In this document: positions 10,858 to 22,890 of the stretch, piece by piece | How the letters are laid out: each line of letters opens with the position of its first letter | Numbering within the stretch: the first letter of the stretch is position 1 | Assembly: GCA_020747015.1 (NCBI GenBank) | Contig: JAGTJM010000015.1 | Span: forward strand, 682,001-746,000 | Reading direction: 5' to 3' | Origin: Pyrenochaeta sp. MPI-SDFR-AT-0127 | Taxonomy: Eukaryota; Ascomycota; Dothideomycetes; Pleosporales; Cucurbitariaceae | DNA: 64,000 nt | Made by a program: the position numbers and the translations under genes | The notes under the pieces: generated by a model | What the model was told of the DNA's origin: nothing | Databases searched by the model: none | The model's input: the letters and a program-made list of their open reading frames with translations, nothing else

Positions 10858-12381
10858 ATGCCGAAAGCACCAAAGTCGCCCGGCGCGCGCGACCAACGAC
10901 ACAACCCGCTCGCTGAAGAATACGCGCCCTCTGATCCATGGAAGAACAAGCCTGCGAAACGCCAAAAACGCGCCAAGGATGACAAGCAAGACGAGCAGAA
11001 CTTTGTCGACTCGAAGAGCTCGCGGAAAATCCTGGAGATAGGCAGAGAACTTGAAGAGGAGGACGAGAGGGAGAAGCAGGCTCGGCAGCCCAAGGAACCC
11101 AATCCAGCGTTCGATTTCGATACACGGCTGGGAGAGGACGATGTGGTTGTAGAAGAGGCTGCACAGTATGATGACGACGAAGAGGCCTGGGGCGAGGACG
11201 ACGAGGAAGTCGAGGAAGTCGAACTCGATGCAAACGACCTGGCGGCGTGGAACAAATTCATACCTACAGACGAGAACCCCATTGTCTGGCCCGGCGAGGA
11301 GGCACAGCCCTCGGGGCCTGGTACGGACCTGGCGGCACTTATCCTCGAGAAGATTGCTGCCCATGAAGCAGGAGCAGGTGGGGAAGTACAGCCAGAGATC
11401 ATGGGCGGGGGTGCCCCAGAGGATGCGATCGAGTTACCAGCCAAGGTTGTTGAAGGTATATGAAAACTGCCCGCAATGACTGATCACACTGCTAAAGCCT
11501 GCATAGTATACTCAAAGATTGGCCTGATCATGTCGCGCTACAAGTCGGGCAAGCTCCCCAAGCCCTTCAAGATCCTCCCCACAATCCCCGCCTGGGAAAC
11601 CCTTCTTGCCATCACACACCCCGAGAACTGGACACCAAACTCCATGTATGCCGCCACTCGTATCTTCATCTCCACAAAGCCACAAATCGCACAGGTATTC
11701 CTCAACACCATTCTCCTTCCTTGCGTACAAGACAATATTCGTGAAACGCACAAGTTGAATGTGCACCTGTACAATGCGCTAAAAAAAGCGCTGTACAAGC
11801 CGAGTGCGTTTTTCAAGGGCGTCGTGTTTCCGATGCTTGCCGATGGTTATGCAACGCAAAGAGAGGCGGTCATTGTAGCTTCTGTCGTGGCCAAAGTGTC
11901 TGTTCCCGTTCTGCATTCGGCTGCAGCGCTGCACCGCTTGTGTGAAATTGCAGCTGAGCAGATGTCGTCTGATCCCGACGCTGCAGGGCCGTGCAATATC
12001 TTCATCAAGACTCTTCTTGAGAAAAAGTACGCACTCCCTTACAAGGTGATTGATGCGCTCGTTTTCCACTTTCTGCGCTTCCGCGCTGTAGGTGCAAGCA
12101 ATGCAGATGCCATGGACACGGAGTCGGTGGTGGGTGATCTTGGCGGCGCTGGCAAGTTACCCGTGATCTGGCACCAGTGTCTCCTGGCGTTTGCGCAGAG
12201 GTACAGGAACGACATCACCGAAGATCAGAGAGAGGCACTACTGGATCTCCTACTTACCCGAGGGCATAAGAGCATTAGCTCAGAAGTGAGGAGGGAGTTG
12301 CTTGAGGGCAGGGGAAGGGGTGTGATGATTGAACCACCTGTCGTGGGCATGGATGGCGATGATACCATGGTTATGGGCTAA
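10858..12381 (+). CDS. ENP1: Enp1/bystin, 40S pre-ribosome assembly factor
   Basis: Two exons, 10858-11455 and 11507-12381, joined over a 51-base intron (GTATAT ... GCATAG) to give 490 residues, close to yeast Enp1. The N-terminal third is charged: Lys/Arg-rich, then long acidic runs. The bystin domain fills the rest, from VYSKIGLIMSRYKSGKLPKPFK through PAWETLLAITHPENWTPN, AATRIFISTKPQIAQVF and the helical segment ending KYALPYKVIDALVFHF. Enp1 binds pre-40S particles and 20S pre-rRNA in the nucleus and is needed for early 18S processing and export. Its location beside SPB1-type functions is chance; fungi do not group these genes. Identity is not in doubt. Confidence 0.95.
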
Positions 12382-12577
12382 CAAGACGGCCGGAGCAGAA
12401 CTGTTGATGACACTCATGAGCATTTGGGAGGCGTTGTAGATGGCCAAAAAACTACTTGCATTTGTTTGGAGGGGGGGGCGCCTATTTTTTTGGTATCAGG
12501 TGAATAATACCCTTGACTCTCGTTCGAACACGCAGTAGACTGTCTGCTTGTACAGAAGAAGGATTCCCTGGCTTCAT

Positions 12578-12934
12578 TCAAGAGGACTTTACATCGGCCT
12601 TTCCTTTGTAGAAGGCGACATATCCCTTGATCTTGTTCATAGCCGGAAGTGGATCAGGATAGTACCAGGCGGCGTCCTTGACCTCTGTCTTGTTGGTCGT
12701 GACGGTGTAGTAGCTTGCATCGCCTTTGTATGGGCAGTGCGTCGTTGTAGGCGTGGGAGTGAAGTGGGACTGGTTTATCGTGTCGGGAGGGAACTGTGGT
12801 GTGATGAATTCTTTGTCTCATTGGGTTGGCTAGATTGGGTAGACTTGTCGTACATAGATGTTTCCATCCACGACCTCATAGTTATCCGTCTCGGCGACGA
12901 TGATGCCGTTCACAGTAGCTGTTGCGTGTGGCAT
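12578..12934 (-). CDS. DUF427 domain protein (short, two exons)
   Basis: Reconstructed by hand because each exon is short: 12934-12854 (27 codons, starts MPHATATVNG) and 12793-12578 (71 codons plus stop), with an intron between GTACGA and CACCACAG. The 98-residue product has the DUF427 signature: a short strand region with ETDNYEVVDGN, then HCPYKGDASYYTV and DAAWYYPDP, ending with the Ala-Met-Lys-Gly-Tyr-Val-Ala-Phe type block (here NKIKGYVAFYKGK). DUF427 proteins are ~95-residue beta-tent proteins of unknown biochemical role, common in bacteria and fungi. The donor GTACGA is weak but the frame joins exactly and the intron contains a stop, so splicing is required. It is convergent with ENP1 (196 bases). 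Confidence 0.85.
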
Positions 12935-13907
12935 GATGGAGTGTACAATCTTGGAGTATGCGTGGAGTAGTCACGACTGGAGTGCTGTATTGTGAAAGGG
13001 CATCACCTATTGCTCTGGGATGGACCAAGGTCAAAAGCCGAGTTTGAGCTTTATCGATAAGGAGGCGGAGCGGGGGTGGACTTGAAGTGAGCGCGTGCTG
13101 TAGTACGCCATCATCTTACGGCTTCCGCTGTGCCTAGGTGGAAGGCTGAGGCTGCTGCTGACATGTATATCTATTGGCCCAAATTGACCAGAGAGCTTCT
13201 TCCGAGCAGTGGTCAAGAGGCCATAGAGACCAAATAGCACATATATCCTAGGCCCAAGAGTCTAGACGGCCACTACCCCCCCTTTTTTTTCTCTCCCTTC
13301 TCACCGCTGGACTCCTAGATGGGATTTGTGCCGTGGACAAAGCGTTGGCCGGATGCACAATTCGTATATTTCGCCATTTCTATGGGTCCACCGAGATAGG
13401 CAAGGCATGGAGCCTCATGTTCTTGGAGGAGGATGGCCTTTTGGCACGGCTAAAAGGGACATGCAAGAACAAAAGGCCATCCTTTGGCCCATTGGTTTGC
13501 GTCTGGTCTTCCGTTTGGGCGATCGGCGCCGGAGCCGAGCCAGGGCAAAAGGGTGGGGGAAGACCAGACATGTTGAGCACGAGAAGAACAAACCCAAAAA
13601 GCAAGGCTGCGAGCGAGCGAGCCACCGTGACTGGGCCTGGTTACCAACAAAGTCGGCGTGGTTGCGGTTCCGCAGCGGCAAGCAGAGCTTTAATTGGAAA
13701 AGGCTTATCTCCCGGCGCAGAAGCCACCCCTGCACCGCGCGCTCGGCAGGCTGCTCGTCATCGCAGAGAAAAAGTTCATCGCCCCAAGCAAGCTCACGAC
13801 CCATCCTCGTCCTCCTTCCTCTCCACCCCCCCTTTCGTCCACTCCTTCATCAGCCATCATCTGCCCATTGGCCTCGTAAAGCGTCCCCGGCAGCTGCCCA
13901 CTTCCCA
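12935..13907. other. Intergenic region: promoters of DUF427 gene (left) and NADH dehydrogenase (right)
   Basis: About 970 bases between two divergent genes. There is a polypyrimidine run (C then T homopolymers) near 13277-13300 and a pyrimidine-rich leader just before the NADH dehydrogenase ATG. Long open frames cover 13326-13907, but they are upstream extensions of the dehydrogenase frame or its shadows and have no recognisable content. Confidence 0.5.
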
Positions 13908-15770
13908 ATGGCACCCAACATGCGGCCGCTTGCTGCTGCCAGCCTCGTCTCGCGCGCCCAGCTGGCTGGACGCCGCGCCTACACCACGCACCGCCCGTCT
14001 CTCGTGGCCAGCAGGGCCCAGTGGACGCCGCGCCCAACACAGTGCCACATCGCTCTGCGCCAGTCTATCCGCCACCAGACGACTGGCCCCGCTGCGCCAA
14101 AGCCCAAGAAGAGGTTCCGCTTACTGCGCTGGACATGGCGACTGACGTACCTCTCGGCCTTTGCCGGCCTTGCCTACGTCGGCTATGGCATCTACGAGAT
14201 GCGCAATCCCGCTGACCAGCCTCCGCCTGACCCAAGCAAGAAGACTCTCGTCGTCTTGGGTAAGTTGGCCCTGTCTTTTGGCCTGGCCGAATCTTCATCT
14301 CTGACGCGCCACAGGTACTGGCTGGGGATCCGTCTCCCTGCTGAAGAAGCTCGACACGGAAAACTACAATGTTGTCGTCGTCTCCCCGCGCAACTACTTC
14401 CTCTTCACTCCCCTCCTCCCCTCGTGCACCGTCGGCACAATCGAGCATCGCTCCATCATGGAGCCCATTCGCAACTTCCTGCGCCACAAAAAGGCCGCTG
14501 TCAAATACTACGAAGCCGAGGCCACCAAGATTGATTACGAGAGGAAAGTCGTCTACATCAGTGACGACTCGGACATCAAGGGCGACATGACCAAGACGGA
14601 GGTGCCCTTTGATATGCTCGTGGTCGGTGTCGGTGCAGAGAATGCTACGTTTGGTGCGTCACACAAACATCCTCTTACATTGAAACTTGTTTTGTTGAAC
14701 TCCACCATGGCTAACAGTACGCAGGTATTCCTGGCGTCCGGGAAAATGGTCTCTTCCTCAAAGAGGTCGGCGACGCCCAACGTATCCGTGCCCGTATCAT
14801 GGATTGCTGCGAGACGGCTACCTTCAAGGACCAGTCTGACGAGGAGAAGAAGCGGCTGCTGCACATGGTTGTCGTCGGCGGAGGACCTACTGGTGTCGAG
14901 TTCGCTGGCGAGCTACAGGACTTTTTCCACTCGGATCTGAAGAAGTGGCTCCCGGAAATCCAGGACAATTTCCACGTCACTCTCGTCGAGGCCCTGCCTA
15001 ATGTTCTGCCCATGTTTTCCAAGCAACTCATCGAATACACGGAGAAGACGTTCAAAGAAGAGACCATCTCAATCCGGACAAAGACCATGGTTAAGAACGT
15101 TACGGAGAAGCATATCGAGGCTGAATCGACGGGCCCCGACGGCAAGAAGCAGTTGGAGAAGATTCCTTATGGCCTGCTCGTCTGGGCTACCGGTAACGCT
15201 CTCCGGCCTCTTGTCAAAGATCTCATCAATCAAATCCCCGCGCAAAAGGACTCCCGCCGCGGTCTCGCTGTAAACGAGTACCTCGTCGTCAAGGGCACCG
15301 AGAATGTTTGGGCTGTCGGGGACTGCGCCGTGGCTAATTATGCTCCTACAGCGCAGGTTGCTGCACAAGAGGGTGCTTTCCTTGCTCGCATGTTCAACCA
15401 AATGGCCAAGACTCAGGAAATCGATTCCCAGTTGGCAGAATTATCCATTGCCCAGGAAAAGGCCCCAGGAAAGGAGGCCCGCGATCAGGTGTTTGGCGAG
15501 ATCAAGGCGCTGCAGCAGAGGCTTAGGAGAATCAAGCAGATTGGCCCCTTTGAGTACTCTCACCAGGGTTCGCTCGCCTACATTGGTTCCGAGAAGGCTG
15601 TCGCTGATATCTCCTGGTTCTCTGGCAATATTGCCAGCGGTGGCACCGTCACATATATTTTCTGGCGAAGCGCGTACCTCAGCATGTGTTTCAGCACACG
15701 TAACAGAATTCTGGTCATCATGGACTGGGTCAAGGCTAAGGCGTTTGGTCGTGATGTGTCACGTGTCTAA
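13908..15770 (+). CDS. Alternative (type II) NADH:ubiquinone oxidoreductase, mitochondrial, external type
   Basis: Three exons, 13908-14259, 14315-14653 and 14725-15770, give 578 residues. The Arg/Ala-rich N-terminus (MAPNMRPLAAASLVSRAQL) is a mitochondrial presequence, followed by a hydrophobic stretch (LTYLSAFAGLAYVGYGIYEM) that probably spans or anchors in the inner membrane. The first dinucleotide-binding motif, LVVLGTGWGSVSLL, binds FAD; the second, MVVVGGGPTGVEFAGEL, binds NADH. The C-terminus (FWRSAYLSMCFSTRNRILV, then a short amphipathic segment) is the membrane-binding part of the family. It passes electrons from NADH to ubiquinone without pumping protons, bypassing complex I. No EF-hand insertion is present between the two Rossmann halves, unlike the Ca-binding NDE1 type. 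External versus internal orientation is inferred from the anchor only. Confidence 0.94.
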
Positions 15771-16539
15771 GCATTGGCAAACATACACATACTACCATGC
15801 TCTTCGGACTCTGCCCTGCCGCTCCATCATTCCTTTGATGATTTCCTAAAAGTCCTTGCTTGTACATTCGACATTTCCCCGGCTTTTTGTGCAATTACTC
15901 GTGTACAACTGTAATGGCTATCTATATCTTGGCTTGTTCTCGATCGGGGGTCTTGTTCTGGAATCAACTATTATCAGGTTGAGCTTGGCGTTTAGCGGAT
16001 TTCTGCAAGCGGCTTGCATTGGATAGATACGTGTTTGAATTTGTGTACATTTGGGTAAGAGATAGAAAGAAACGGTAACGGGCAGATGTTGCAGAGTTAT
16101 GAGTCTTGTTATTGACACCAGTCTCCTTGCTAGTAATACACTATCCATGATTAGTTGTCCAAGGTTCTCATGATTGGAATCCCAAATAGCACAGTTTTCT
16201 CGCGTAGGCTAAATTGTCACAGGCAAAGACGTGCGTATCCTGCATTGTTATTGTCCAAAGCACTTCAAATCCTATTCTATTTCGCAATGTCGGAAGGATG
16301 CAATATCTTAGGGGTAAAGATTCGAGTAGTATGCACATCATTTCATATTGCTCTTACAGCAAGATACTTTGCTCTGAAGACGCCGGACATGAATGCTTGA
16401 AAAAAATTGCAAGAACAGCATCATGCATGCAAAAAGAAAGACCAATATCCTCTGACACCACGCAGATGCAAAATACCGTCTCCAAAAGATAAGGGAGGGT
16501 GAGTCCAATGCAGTATCAAACAGCCTTCAAATGCGACAA
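15771..16539. other. Intergenic region between convergent genes
   Basis: Some 770 bases, AT-richer than the flanking genes, between the 3' ends of the NADH dehydrogenase and the PQ-loop gene. It would hold both 3' UTRs. No frame or RNA gene was recognised. Confidence 0.5.
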
Positions 16540-18078
16540 TTACAAAGCAGGCGACCTGGGTGATCCTACAGCGCCATAACTCCTCGGACTAGCGTGTCGG
16601 CTTGTACCTAACAACGCTCTTGCCTCATCCAATGCACTTGTCTTTCTCTGGATCGGAATACTCTTGCTTGAGCTTCCATTACTTGCCGGGCTTGTCTCTC
16701 TTGGTGTATCTACTGGAGTGGGAGCACGACTGACGTTGGGTGTAGCTGCGACGCTAACAGCGGGTGCCCAACCACGCATCCACCCGCTCACTCTTCGCCA
16801 GTGTAATCTCTTTCGGACGGGCTTGCCATGATCGTCAATAGTAATAATGACTTCATCATTGCCGGGTAGCGTTGAGCGACCTCGCGGCTCATTATCCCCA
16901 AAGTAGATAAACTGCAGACCGACGGCGGCGTCCATGATTAGCACGCCTGCCGCTCCCAAAAAGAATGGCATGGCGCGTAGAATCCAATCTTTTCGCACAC
17001 TTCCTTCGAATCCAACCCATCCTGAACCTTGGCCTGGTGCAAAATCAAACCACGCACAAGGATTTGTGACTAAGGACGTAGAGTAGAACAGATTTCCAAA
17101 GAATGCAGCCGCGAAGAGAGCAGGAGAGAGTCCCGCGGTGGATTTACGAACTTGGTTCTTGTAGAGCTGGGGGAGGCGGGAACCTAGGTAGAGGAAAGTG
17201 CTCATCCAGGAAAAGATCTTGCCAGCAAGCTCAGGGGTGGGTAGTGACGGTTCGGAAGGGGTCGAGGCGCGATACGTTACAGAGGGCGTTGGTATGAAGG
17301 GGTTGACTGGTGTTGCTGTCGAGCTGCTGGACAGTACTGCGAGGACGAGGGAGATGTAGAGCACCGTCTTCGGCGAGGGCATGGGCGAGCTGGATGAGGC
17401 CACTCGGCGCACATGTGGATTTGGAGATGCTCCAGAGGGTGTATCCAGCCAAGCTTCTTTGAGAGGGTCTGGTGTGCGAGCAAAATTTGGGATTCGAAAG
17501 GCACCCATGGTTTTCGAGCGAGGAACATCTTGTGCGAGGCTGTCCGGGGGTTTGGAGGCTTGAGGAGTTTTTGCACTACTACTCACATCACCACCATTCC
17601 AAACCTGATGCATGCCGGATGTACCGTTGCCTGCGGTGCCGTTACTATGGCCGTTCCAGCGCCCAAAGATTGGCCTAAGCGGTCTTCCATGATGTAGCAT
17701 CTCATACCAGACCCACTGAGCGCATAGGCAGCAATCCACAAAAACGTAGTAGGTAGCGATGATAATTTGCCATGAGGCTTGGCCTGTAAACAAGCATCCC
17801 AGCAAGTTGGTCATATCACCCAGTAGCCATTCTGACAAGAAGAAAGCGCTGAGCCCAGACGTAGACTTGAGTTTATGGTTTTTGTATATTTGCGGCAACT
17901 GGGCAAACAGCCAAGATATTATACTGCATGTTCCGAGCAGGGTGGAGAGTAGGGCCAGGTTTGTAGGTACGCATGTATGAAAAGTGGCAGATAGGCGGTA
18001 TAGAAATTCGTTGGCAGGTACGCAGCTCGCAGGCAATGTGGGCTCGACGACATGGAGGGGTGAGAGGTAGGGTGGCAT
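16540..18078 (-). CDS. PQ-loop repeat transporter (Ypq/STM1-like vacuolar amino-acid exporter)
   Basis: An uninterrupted 512-codon frame from ATG at 18078. Two PQ-loop repeats are visible. The first is around residues 45-90 (SWLFAQLPQIYKNHKLKSTSGLS), with hydrophobic helices before and after. The second is around residues 290-330 (YLGSRLPQLYKNQVRKSTAGLS). The Pro-Gln pairs and the basic, Ser/Thr/Gly-containing cytosolic turns are intact in both. A long Ser/Pro-rich loop of about 150 residues separates the repeats, and a Ser/Thr-rich tail follows the last helices. Family members (Ypq1-3, cystinosin relatives) move cationic amino acids across the vacuole or lysosome membrane; the loop and tail are likely phosphorylation regions. 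The substrate is inferred from family only. Confidence 0.87.
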   Translation of the reverse strand: MPPYLSPLHVVEPTLPASCVPANEFLYRLSATFHTCVPTNLALLSTLLGTCSIISWLFAQLPQIYKNHKLKSTSGLSAFFLSEWLLGDMTNLLGCLFTGQASWQIIIATYYVFVDCCLCAQWVWYEMLHHGRPLRPIFGRWNGHSNGTAGNGTSGMHQVWNGGDVSSSAKTPQASKPPDSLAQDVPRSKTMGAFRIPNFARTPDPLKEAWLDTPSGASPNPHVRRVASSSSPMPSPKTVLYISLVLAVLSSSSTATPVNPFIPTPSVTYRASTPSEPSLPTPELAGKIFSWMSTFLYLGSRLPQLYKNQVRKSTAGLSPALFAAAFFGNLFYSTSLVTNPCAWFDFAPGQGSGWVGFEGSVRKDWILRAMPFFLGAAGVLIMDAAVGLQFIYFGDNEPRGRSTLPGNDEVIITIDDHGKPVRKRLHWRRVSGWMRGWAPAVSVAATPNVSRAPTPVDTPRETSPASNGSSSKSIPIQRKTSALDEARALLGTSRHASPRSYGAVGSPRSPAL

Positions 18079-21000
18079 GGTCTGATGGACAGGAGCGAGG
18101 TATCGGTTGGCTAGGGAAGAGCAACAAGCTGCGCACGCTTATAATGTACCCGATGTTGCGTTCCCTCCCTCTTGTCTACTTGCTGAGTATCGTTCCTGGC
18201 AACGAAGGGCTGAGCGATCAGGTGGTACTCTTAGGCGGACGATGCAGTATAGCCACAAGGGCGCAGCTGCTACCTGGCTGCTACCTGGCTCTCAGGACGC
18301 ACACGCGACTATGGGCAACGGGCCCACAAGCAAAGAAGCGGTAGCAGTTTGCCTTTTATGCCCGGCTTTGGTTCGACGTCCACGTACTCGGCGCGCTGAC
18401 GTCGGAGATGCGCTGGAGGTTGCCAAGGCGCGGATAGTGGAAGAGATCGAGGACGAGGACTACCCAACGGCAACCAACACAGACAATGCAGGATATAGAG
18501 AGGAAGAAGAAGAAAAAGAAGAAGAAGACGACGACGACGACGATGATGATGATGATGACATGGCAGAAGGCACTCTACATGCACAGCGATAATCCGACGA
18601 CGGCATCGGAATGGCCACAAGCTGGCAACAAGCGCCGCCAGCTGCGGCTAGAGGAGGCATGACAAGACAGTTTGGACGGATGCGTGACCTGCGCGGGTGG
18701 CCATAGTCGAGTAAAAGATAAGAGCTTATCTTTTCCGTTGCACACCCTCTCCACTGCAGCACATGCATGACTTGCCGCCGTTCGCGGCCTTGGCTATGCA
18801 TACCATCTGCTTCTGATCACCGCACGAGCTGCTCACACGACACACATTAATCACCCCGCCAGGCAACATGTCTTCCAGAATGCAGACATTGTATTGACGT
18901 CCCCAACAATCCATGAGCTAGCGGCTCCAGCGCGAAACTACTGCCATGTTCTTCCTTGTGCCCCTCCTCCGCCATCGGATCCTTCGCTTCGGCACGATTA
19001 ACGGCCAAAACTAACAAGCATCGACTAACTTGGTCTGGGAAACGTAACAGAAACCCGCCCTCGACGAGACTTGTTGGAAATCTACCACGCTCTTGTCCCC
19101 AATTCAATCGATTGTCAGATCGAGAATTTGGGCCCACTTGCATAGTGGGGCAGCGAACCCGATCTTTTGGTGTCACTAGGCCCATGCAATCGTGCACAAC
19201 CGAGAAATCGAACTGGGTCATGGGTTTTCCACATCTTGCAAGGCCAGATACTAGTTTTGGGAAGCACTATTTGCTTAACAATGAAGAACGAATATAATGG
19301 CAGCGTGGGAAGATTCCAATCATGGCCATCCAGCATTTTTGGCCATCTGGCTACGCGGCTAATCAAAGAGGAATGACGCTGGTGCGAGGAGGCAGACTGG
19401 GCGCTGTGCATTGGTGGTCCCAATTGAGTGTTATGGGCAATTAATGAATACGTGTTGATTTCCAACGACTTCGGCTCTCGGTCTATCAAAGTGCAACTAT
19501 TGTCATTTCTCTGTTACTTTGTGGTAATGGTAAGCAGCTCGTGTTGCGAGAATTCAAAGACGCATCGAAAACCACTTGTCAAACGTTAGATCTCAGCGTC
19601 AAGAACTAATGCCACTGGGAACATCATCATCACAATGATTGTCACGATTGCAATGTTAATGTCTTCAAGCACTTGACCTTGGTCTGGAATTCGTGCCAGA
19701 GTACACATTCCCTCCTCAACCGCTCCAGTCCACAGTCTTGAAGCGCAGTACACAATACCGTTTTCGGTATCCAACAATCAAAATGGCTTGAAACCCAGAT
19801 CTCTTTTGTATACTACGTCTTTTTGAACGACCAATGGAGTTCAAAAATCTCAAGCTCAAACCTTAAGCTCCCTAGCAACTCTATTTCGTACCTGCTGTTC
19901 CAGAAATGAGTATAGGGGCTCAAGAGTGATATAGCCGCAATATATCAAGTACAAGGGTTCCAACAGAGCGCAGCAGCAGAAATACTCGCGTGGTGAAATT
20001 TGTATTCTGCAGGTAGCAGTCATCTACTGGATTCATCTCCGTGCATGTCTCACTTAAGACGAAATACATCTTCGGCCCAAAGTGGGTGGGGTAGACCGGA
20101 CATTCTCATCAGCGCTTTTGGCTTGGTTTTGCGCTCTACAACTACTTATAACAAGCACATCTGGGTTCTCTGGCTCGCTTCGAGGCACAAAGAAGGGAAT
20201 TCAGCCTTATGTATGACATCATAGGCACCACCTGCAGTAGTATGGGGGTTTGAAGCCCTTTGCTGCTTATTCAATAATGTGCCATCGAGACAACGATATG
20301 GATCCGGCACCCATCACGTAGAAGCGACAAAGCCACCTGCGCTGTTGCAAACCCTTGGAATCCACAATTCAAATGTGCCTGGAGTAGGAGCTGCAATTAC
20401 AAGAGTAAAACGCTGGTGAAGAGATAGTTTGGAGTGAAATGTGTTAATTCGCTGACCAATTATTGTAAGGGTGCAAAAACTAACAAGTTGCTTTGATTTC
20501 TATCTACCAATAGCTCGAGTAAAGTAGCTAGGACAACTTCCTTTATCACCGAGATGTCTCGAACCCTATTGCCAGCTTTCCTAGCTGTCTACATGAGCGT
20601 TAATTTTCGTAGGTTGCAGGGCGGGGAGACCACATCCGCAAGTCAATACGGGGCAGCACACGCAGACAAACGAAATGAAACACAACAAAATACCGTACCT
20701 TGGTGGGTGAAGTCAGAAAATTCGCCGATGCTGGCTTCATACGGCCGTGTCATATTGTCTTGAGACGAAAAAGTCAGGCCGAAGCTTGGTAAAGCACGGG
20801 AACAAACCAAACCACCCTTAACGAGCTTGAACCTACATAAACACATACTTTCTCGGTCATGAATTATGAATTTATCCGGTCAGATTTCTGGAATCCGGCT
20901 ATGATACGCCTCAAGGCCCGATGTTCATGTCCACTTCCGCATTAAACCAACGATGCCTTGAACGATGGACGCAGCTGAGACATTACAAACCATACTTAAT

Positions 21001-21748
21001 TGTTTATCAACCCAAAAATAAGAAAAATACATGACTAATTGTGGGCCCAAAGGAAGCTACCTCAGAAATTGCGCTGGGACTTATACTTGCAATTACAACC
21101 ACGCGAGCACGATCAACACTACACTGTATCTCAAGAAATATTACGATGCAGGGTCGACGGCAAAGGATTTCAGTGACCCATGACTTGAAAGTTGCAGCGT
21201 TGTTTCACATGAGACCTTCATCAAGCGCGCAAACAGGCGTCCGCATGAGAACACCGAGGTCTGAAAGCAAGTGTGTGCACCAACTCCAACGCAGCTTTCG
21301 AGCAGTATGCAAAGACACCGGTGGCAAAGAATTCAAGGTTGCATACACCCTGGACGAGTTCTATTTCCACTTAGACTTTGAGGCTATGGTATTGTTGGAC
21401 ACGTACTCCATCTACCTGTGCGGAATGCACAAATGGGTTGAATGGACAGCACTGATTACACAGTAGTGCAGAAAACTCGATCACCTCCAGCGTTCTCAGA
21501 GTTTCAGACTTGCTTTGACCATCCTTTTTAATGACTGATTCAATATGAAAGGTACAAGGATGAGTGTCACAAGTCAACTAGGGATGAAAGTGGTGTAATG
21601 TGGGGTTGATCTAAAATGAGAGTCCTGCTTATTAGGACTCCGAACCTTGTAAGAATGAGACTTTCTATAGCTAGGAACCACATGCGGCAATGTACTATGG
21701 ACTGGAGGCCTAAGTCTCCAAGGGGTATGACCAACCTGTGAGGCGGTA
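18079..21748. other. Gene-poor 3.7 kb region
   Basis: No reading frame here has convincing protein content on either strand, and those above 100 codons mostly lack an ATG or are low-complexity. It includes the promoter of the PQ-loop gene (next to 18078) and the 3' side of the amidohydrolase (next to 21749). A trinucleotide tract lies at 18500-18559 and a small duplication of the unit CTACCTGGCTG at about 18270. Base composition is ordinary and CA/TG dinucleotides are frequent, so it is not a RIPped repeat. A spliced gene with very short exons or a non-coding RNA cannot be excluded. Confidence 0.4.
18500..18559 (+). repeat. Imperfect trinucleotide tract (GAA, then GAC, then GAT units)
   Basis: About 60 bases of GAA/AGA units grading into GAC and then GAT units. 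In one forward frame this reads as a Glu run followed by an Asp run, but that frame has no ATG start and no other protein features, so it is taken as a microsatellite. Confidence 0.8.
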
Positions 21749-22890
21749 TTAATCCAAACGCAATATTCGCATTGCATTGCCACCAAGCACGTCCTGGGCC
21801 TTTTCATCATCGCCTGCAAAGGCCTTGGAGATCGCCATGTAGTTGGCGTTCACGCTATGCCACTCTTTTGCATCCTCCTCAAGCGGCGGGAAGAATGGAT
21901 GATCGGTCCCTGCAACACATCAGCCAATTATCTGACCCTATCTGGTAGCTCGGGTCACTTACCGAAGAGCAAGCGGTCTGCACCCGAAGATTCACGGGCG
22001 GCCTTCAGCCCAACTTCAGAGTAAATGACAGCATCGAGGTAGATATTCGTCTTGAGGATATCCCAGACATCTCTCCGATCTGCTGCTTGACCATACTGCT
22101 TTATATGACCGTCGTGCAGTATACATGACTCTATACGCCCAGCCAAAAAAGGCAGTGTGCCTCCAGAGTGTGCCAGAAGTACGTTCAGCTTCGTGAAACG
22201 ATCCCAAACGCCACTCAATAGCATCCTGCTTACCGCGATTGTTGTCTCAAGCGGGAACCCAAGGGCGAGAGGTAGCACATGTCCGTACTCGCTCGCTCGG
22301 GGCCCGTAGACAGATGCTGGGAGGCCATAGTGAGGGTGTAAGAATATGAGCTGCGAATGCGCCTCCAAAGCAGCGTACACGGGGTTGAGATTCGGGTCGT
22401 CGAGGCCTTGGCCCAGCCCCGAGGTTCCTAATATCACGCCTCTTGCATATTGTAGTGTGCCTAACCTCTGAATTTCTGCGACGATAACCTCAGTAGACGC
22501 TGAGAGCGGAAGGGTGCCGAAGAAGTAGAGCCGTCCCGGATGCTGGGAGCATTGCTCATTTACGTCGTCGTTGATTATTGTGGCTGTTTCCCCTGCTTCA
22601 TTTGATGGTAGAAAGTCTAACCACGGGTTTGCTAGTGAAATGACCGATTTTTCGATCTTATGCAGGTCCATGAATGCAATCTTTTGTTTGATATCATAGT
22701 ATTCAGATCCAATAGGACGTCCACGAGAAGTGGAAGGTGTTGAGGGGTCATCTTCACCAGGAAGAATGATCAGTCGTGCAGAGTCTGGCGCATCGGGAAA
22801 GGTTCGTACATACGGAACGGTCGAGCGTGATCGCAGAAGTTCCATGTACTTTGGAGGATAAACGTGGGTGTGGATATCGATGATGGGCAT
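21749..22890 (-). CDS. Amidohydrolase-2 family metal-dependent decarboxylase (ACMSD-like)
   Basis: Two exons, 22890-21963 and 21909-21749, with a 53-base intron (GTAAGT ... TTGCAG), give 362 residues. The start is set at MPIIDIHTHVYPP; an in-frame upstream extension of 19 codons is probably leader. Metal ligands expected for the family are in place: the HTH pair at residues 6-8, the His of FLHPHYG in mid-protein, the His of LLAHSGG, and the C-terminal Asp in GTDHPFFPP, which lies in the second exon and confirms the splice. Relatives decarboxylate 2-amino-3-carboxymuconate semialdehyde or aromatic acids (gamma-resorcylate, 5-carboxyvanillate types) in the cytosol. Which substrate is used cannot be told; no kynurenine-pathway gene is adjacent. 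Confidence 0.9.

Noticed and set aside
12548..12970. 140-codon forward frame
   Set aside because: It is antisense to the two exons of the DUF427 gene, whose minus-strand product is recognisable.
13326..13907. Upstream extension of the NADH dehydrogenase frame
   Set aside because: Residues before MAPNMRPL have no targeting or family character; the mitochondrial presequence begins at 13908.
18107..18592. 161-codon forward frame with Glu/Asp run
   Set aside because: It begins at TTG, has no ATG-anchored content, and its acidic run is a trinucleotide microsatellite upstream of the PQ-loop gene.
21041..21466. 141-codon forward frame
   Set aside because: Opens with GTG, no recognisable domain, no plausible splice partners.
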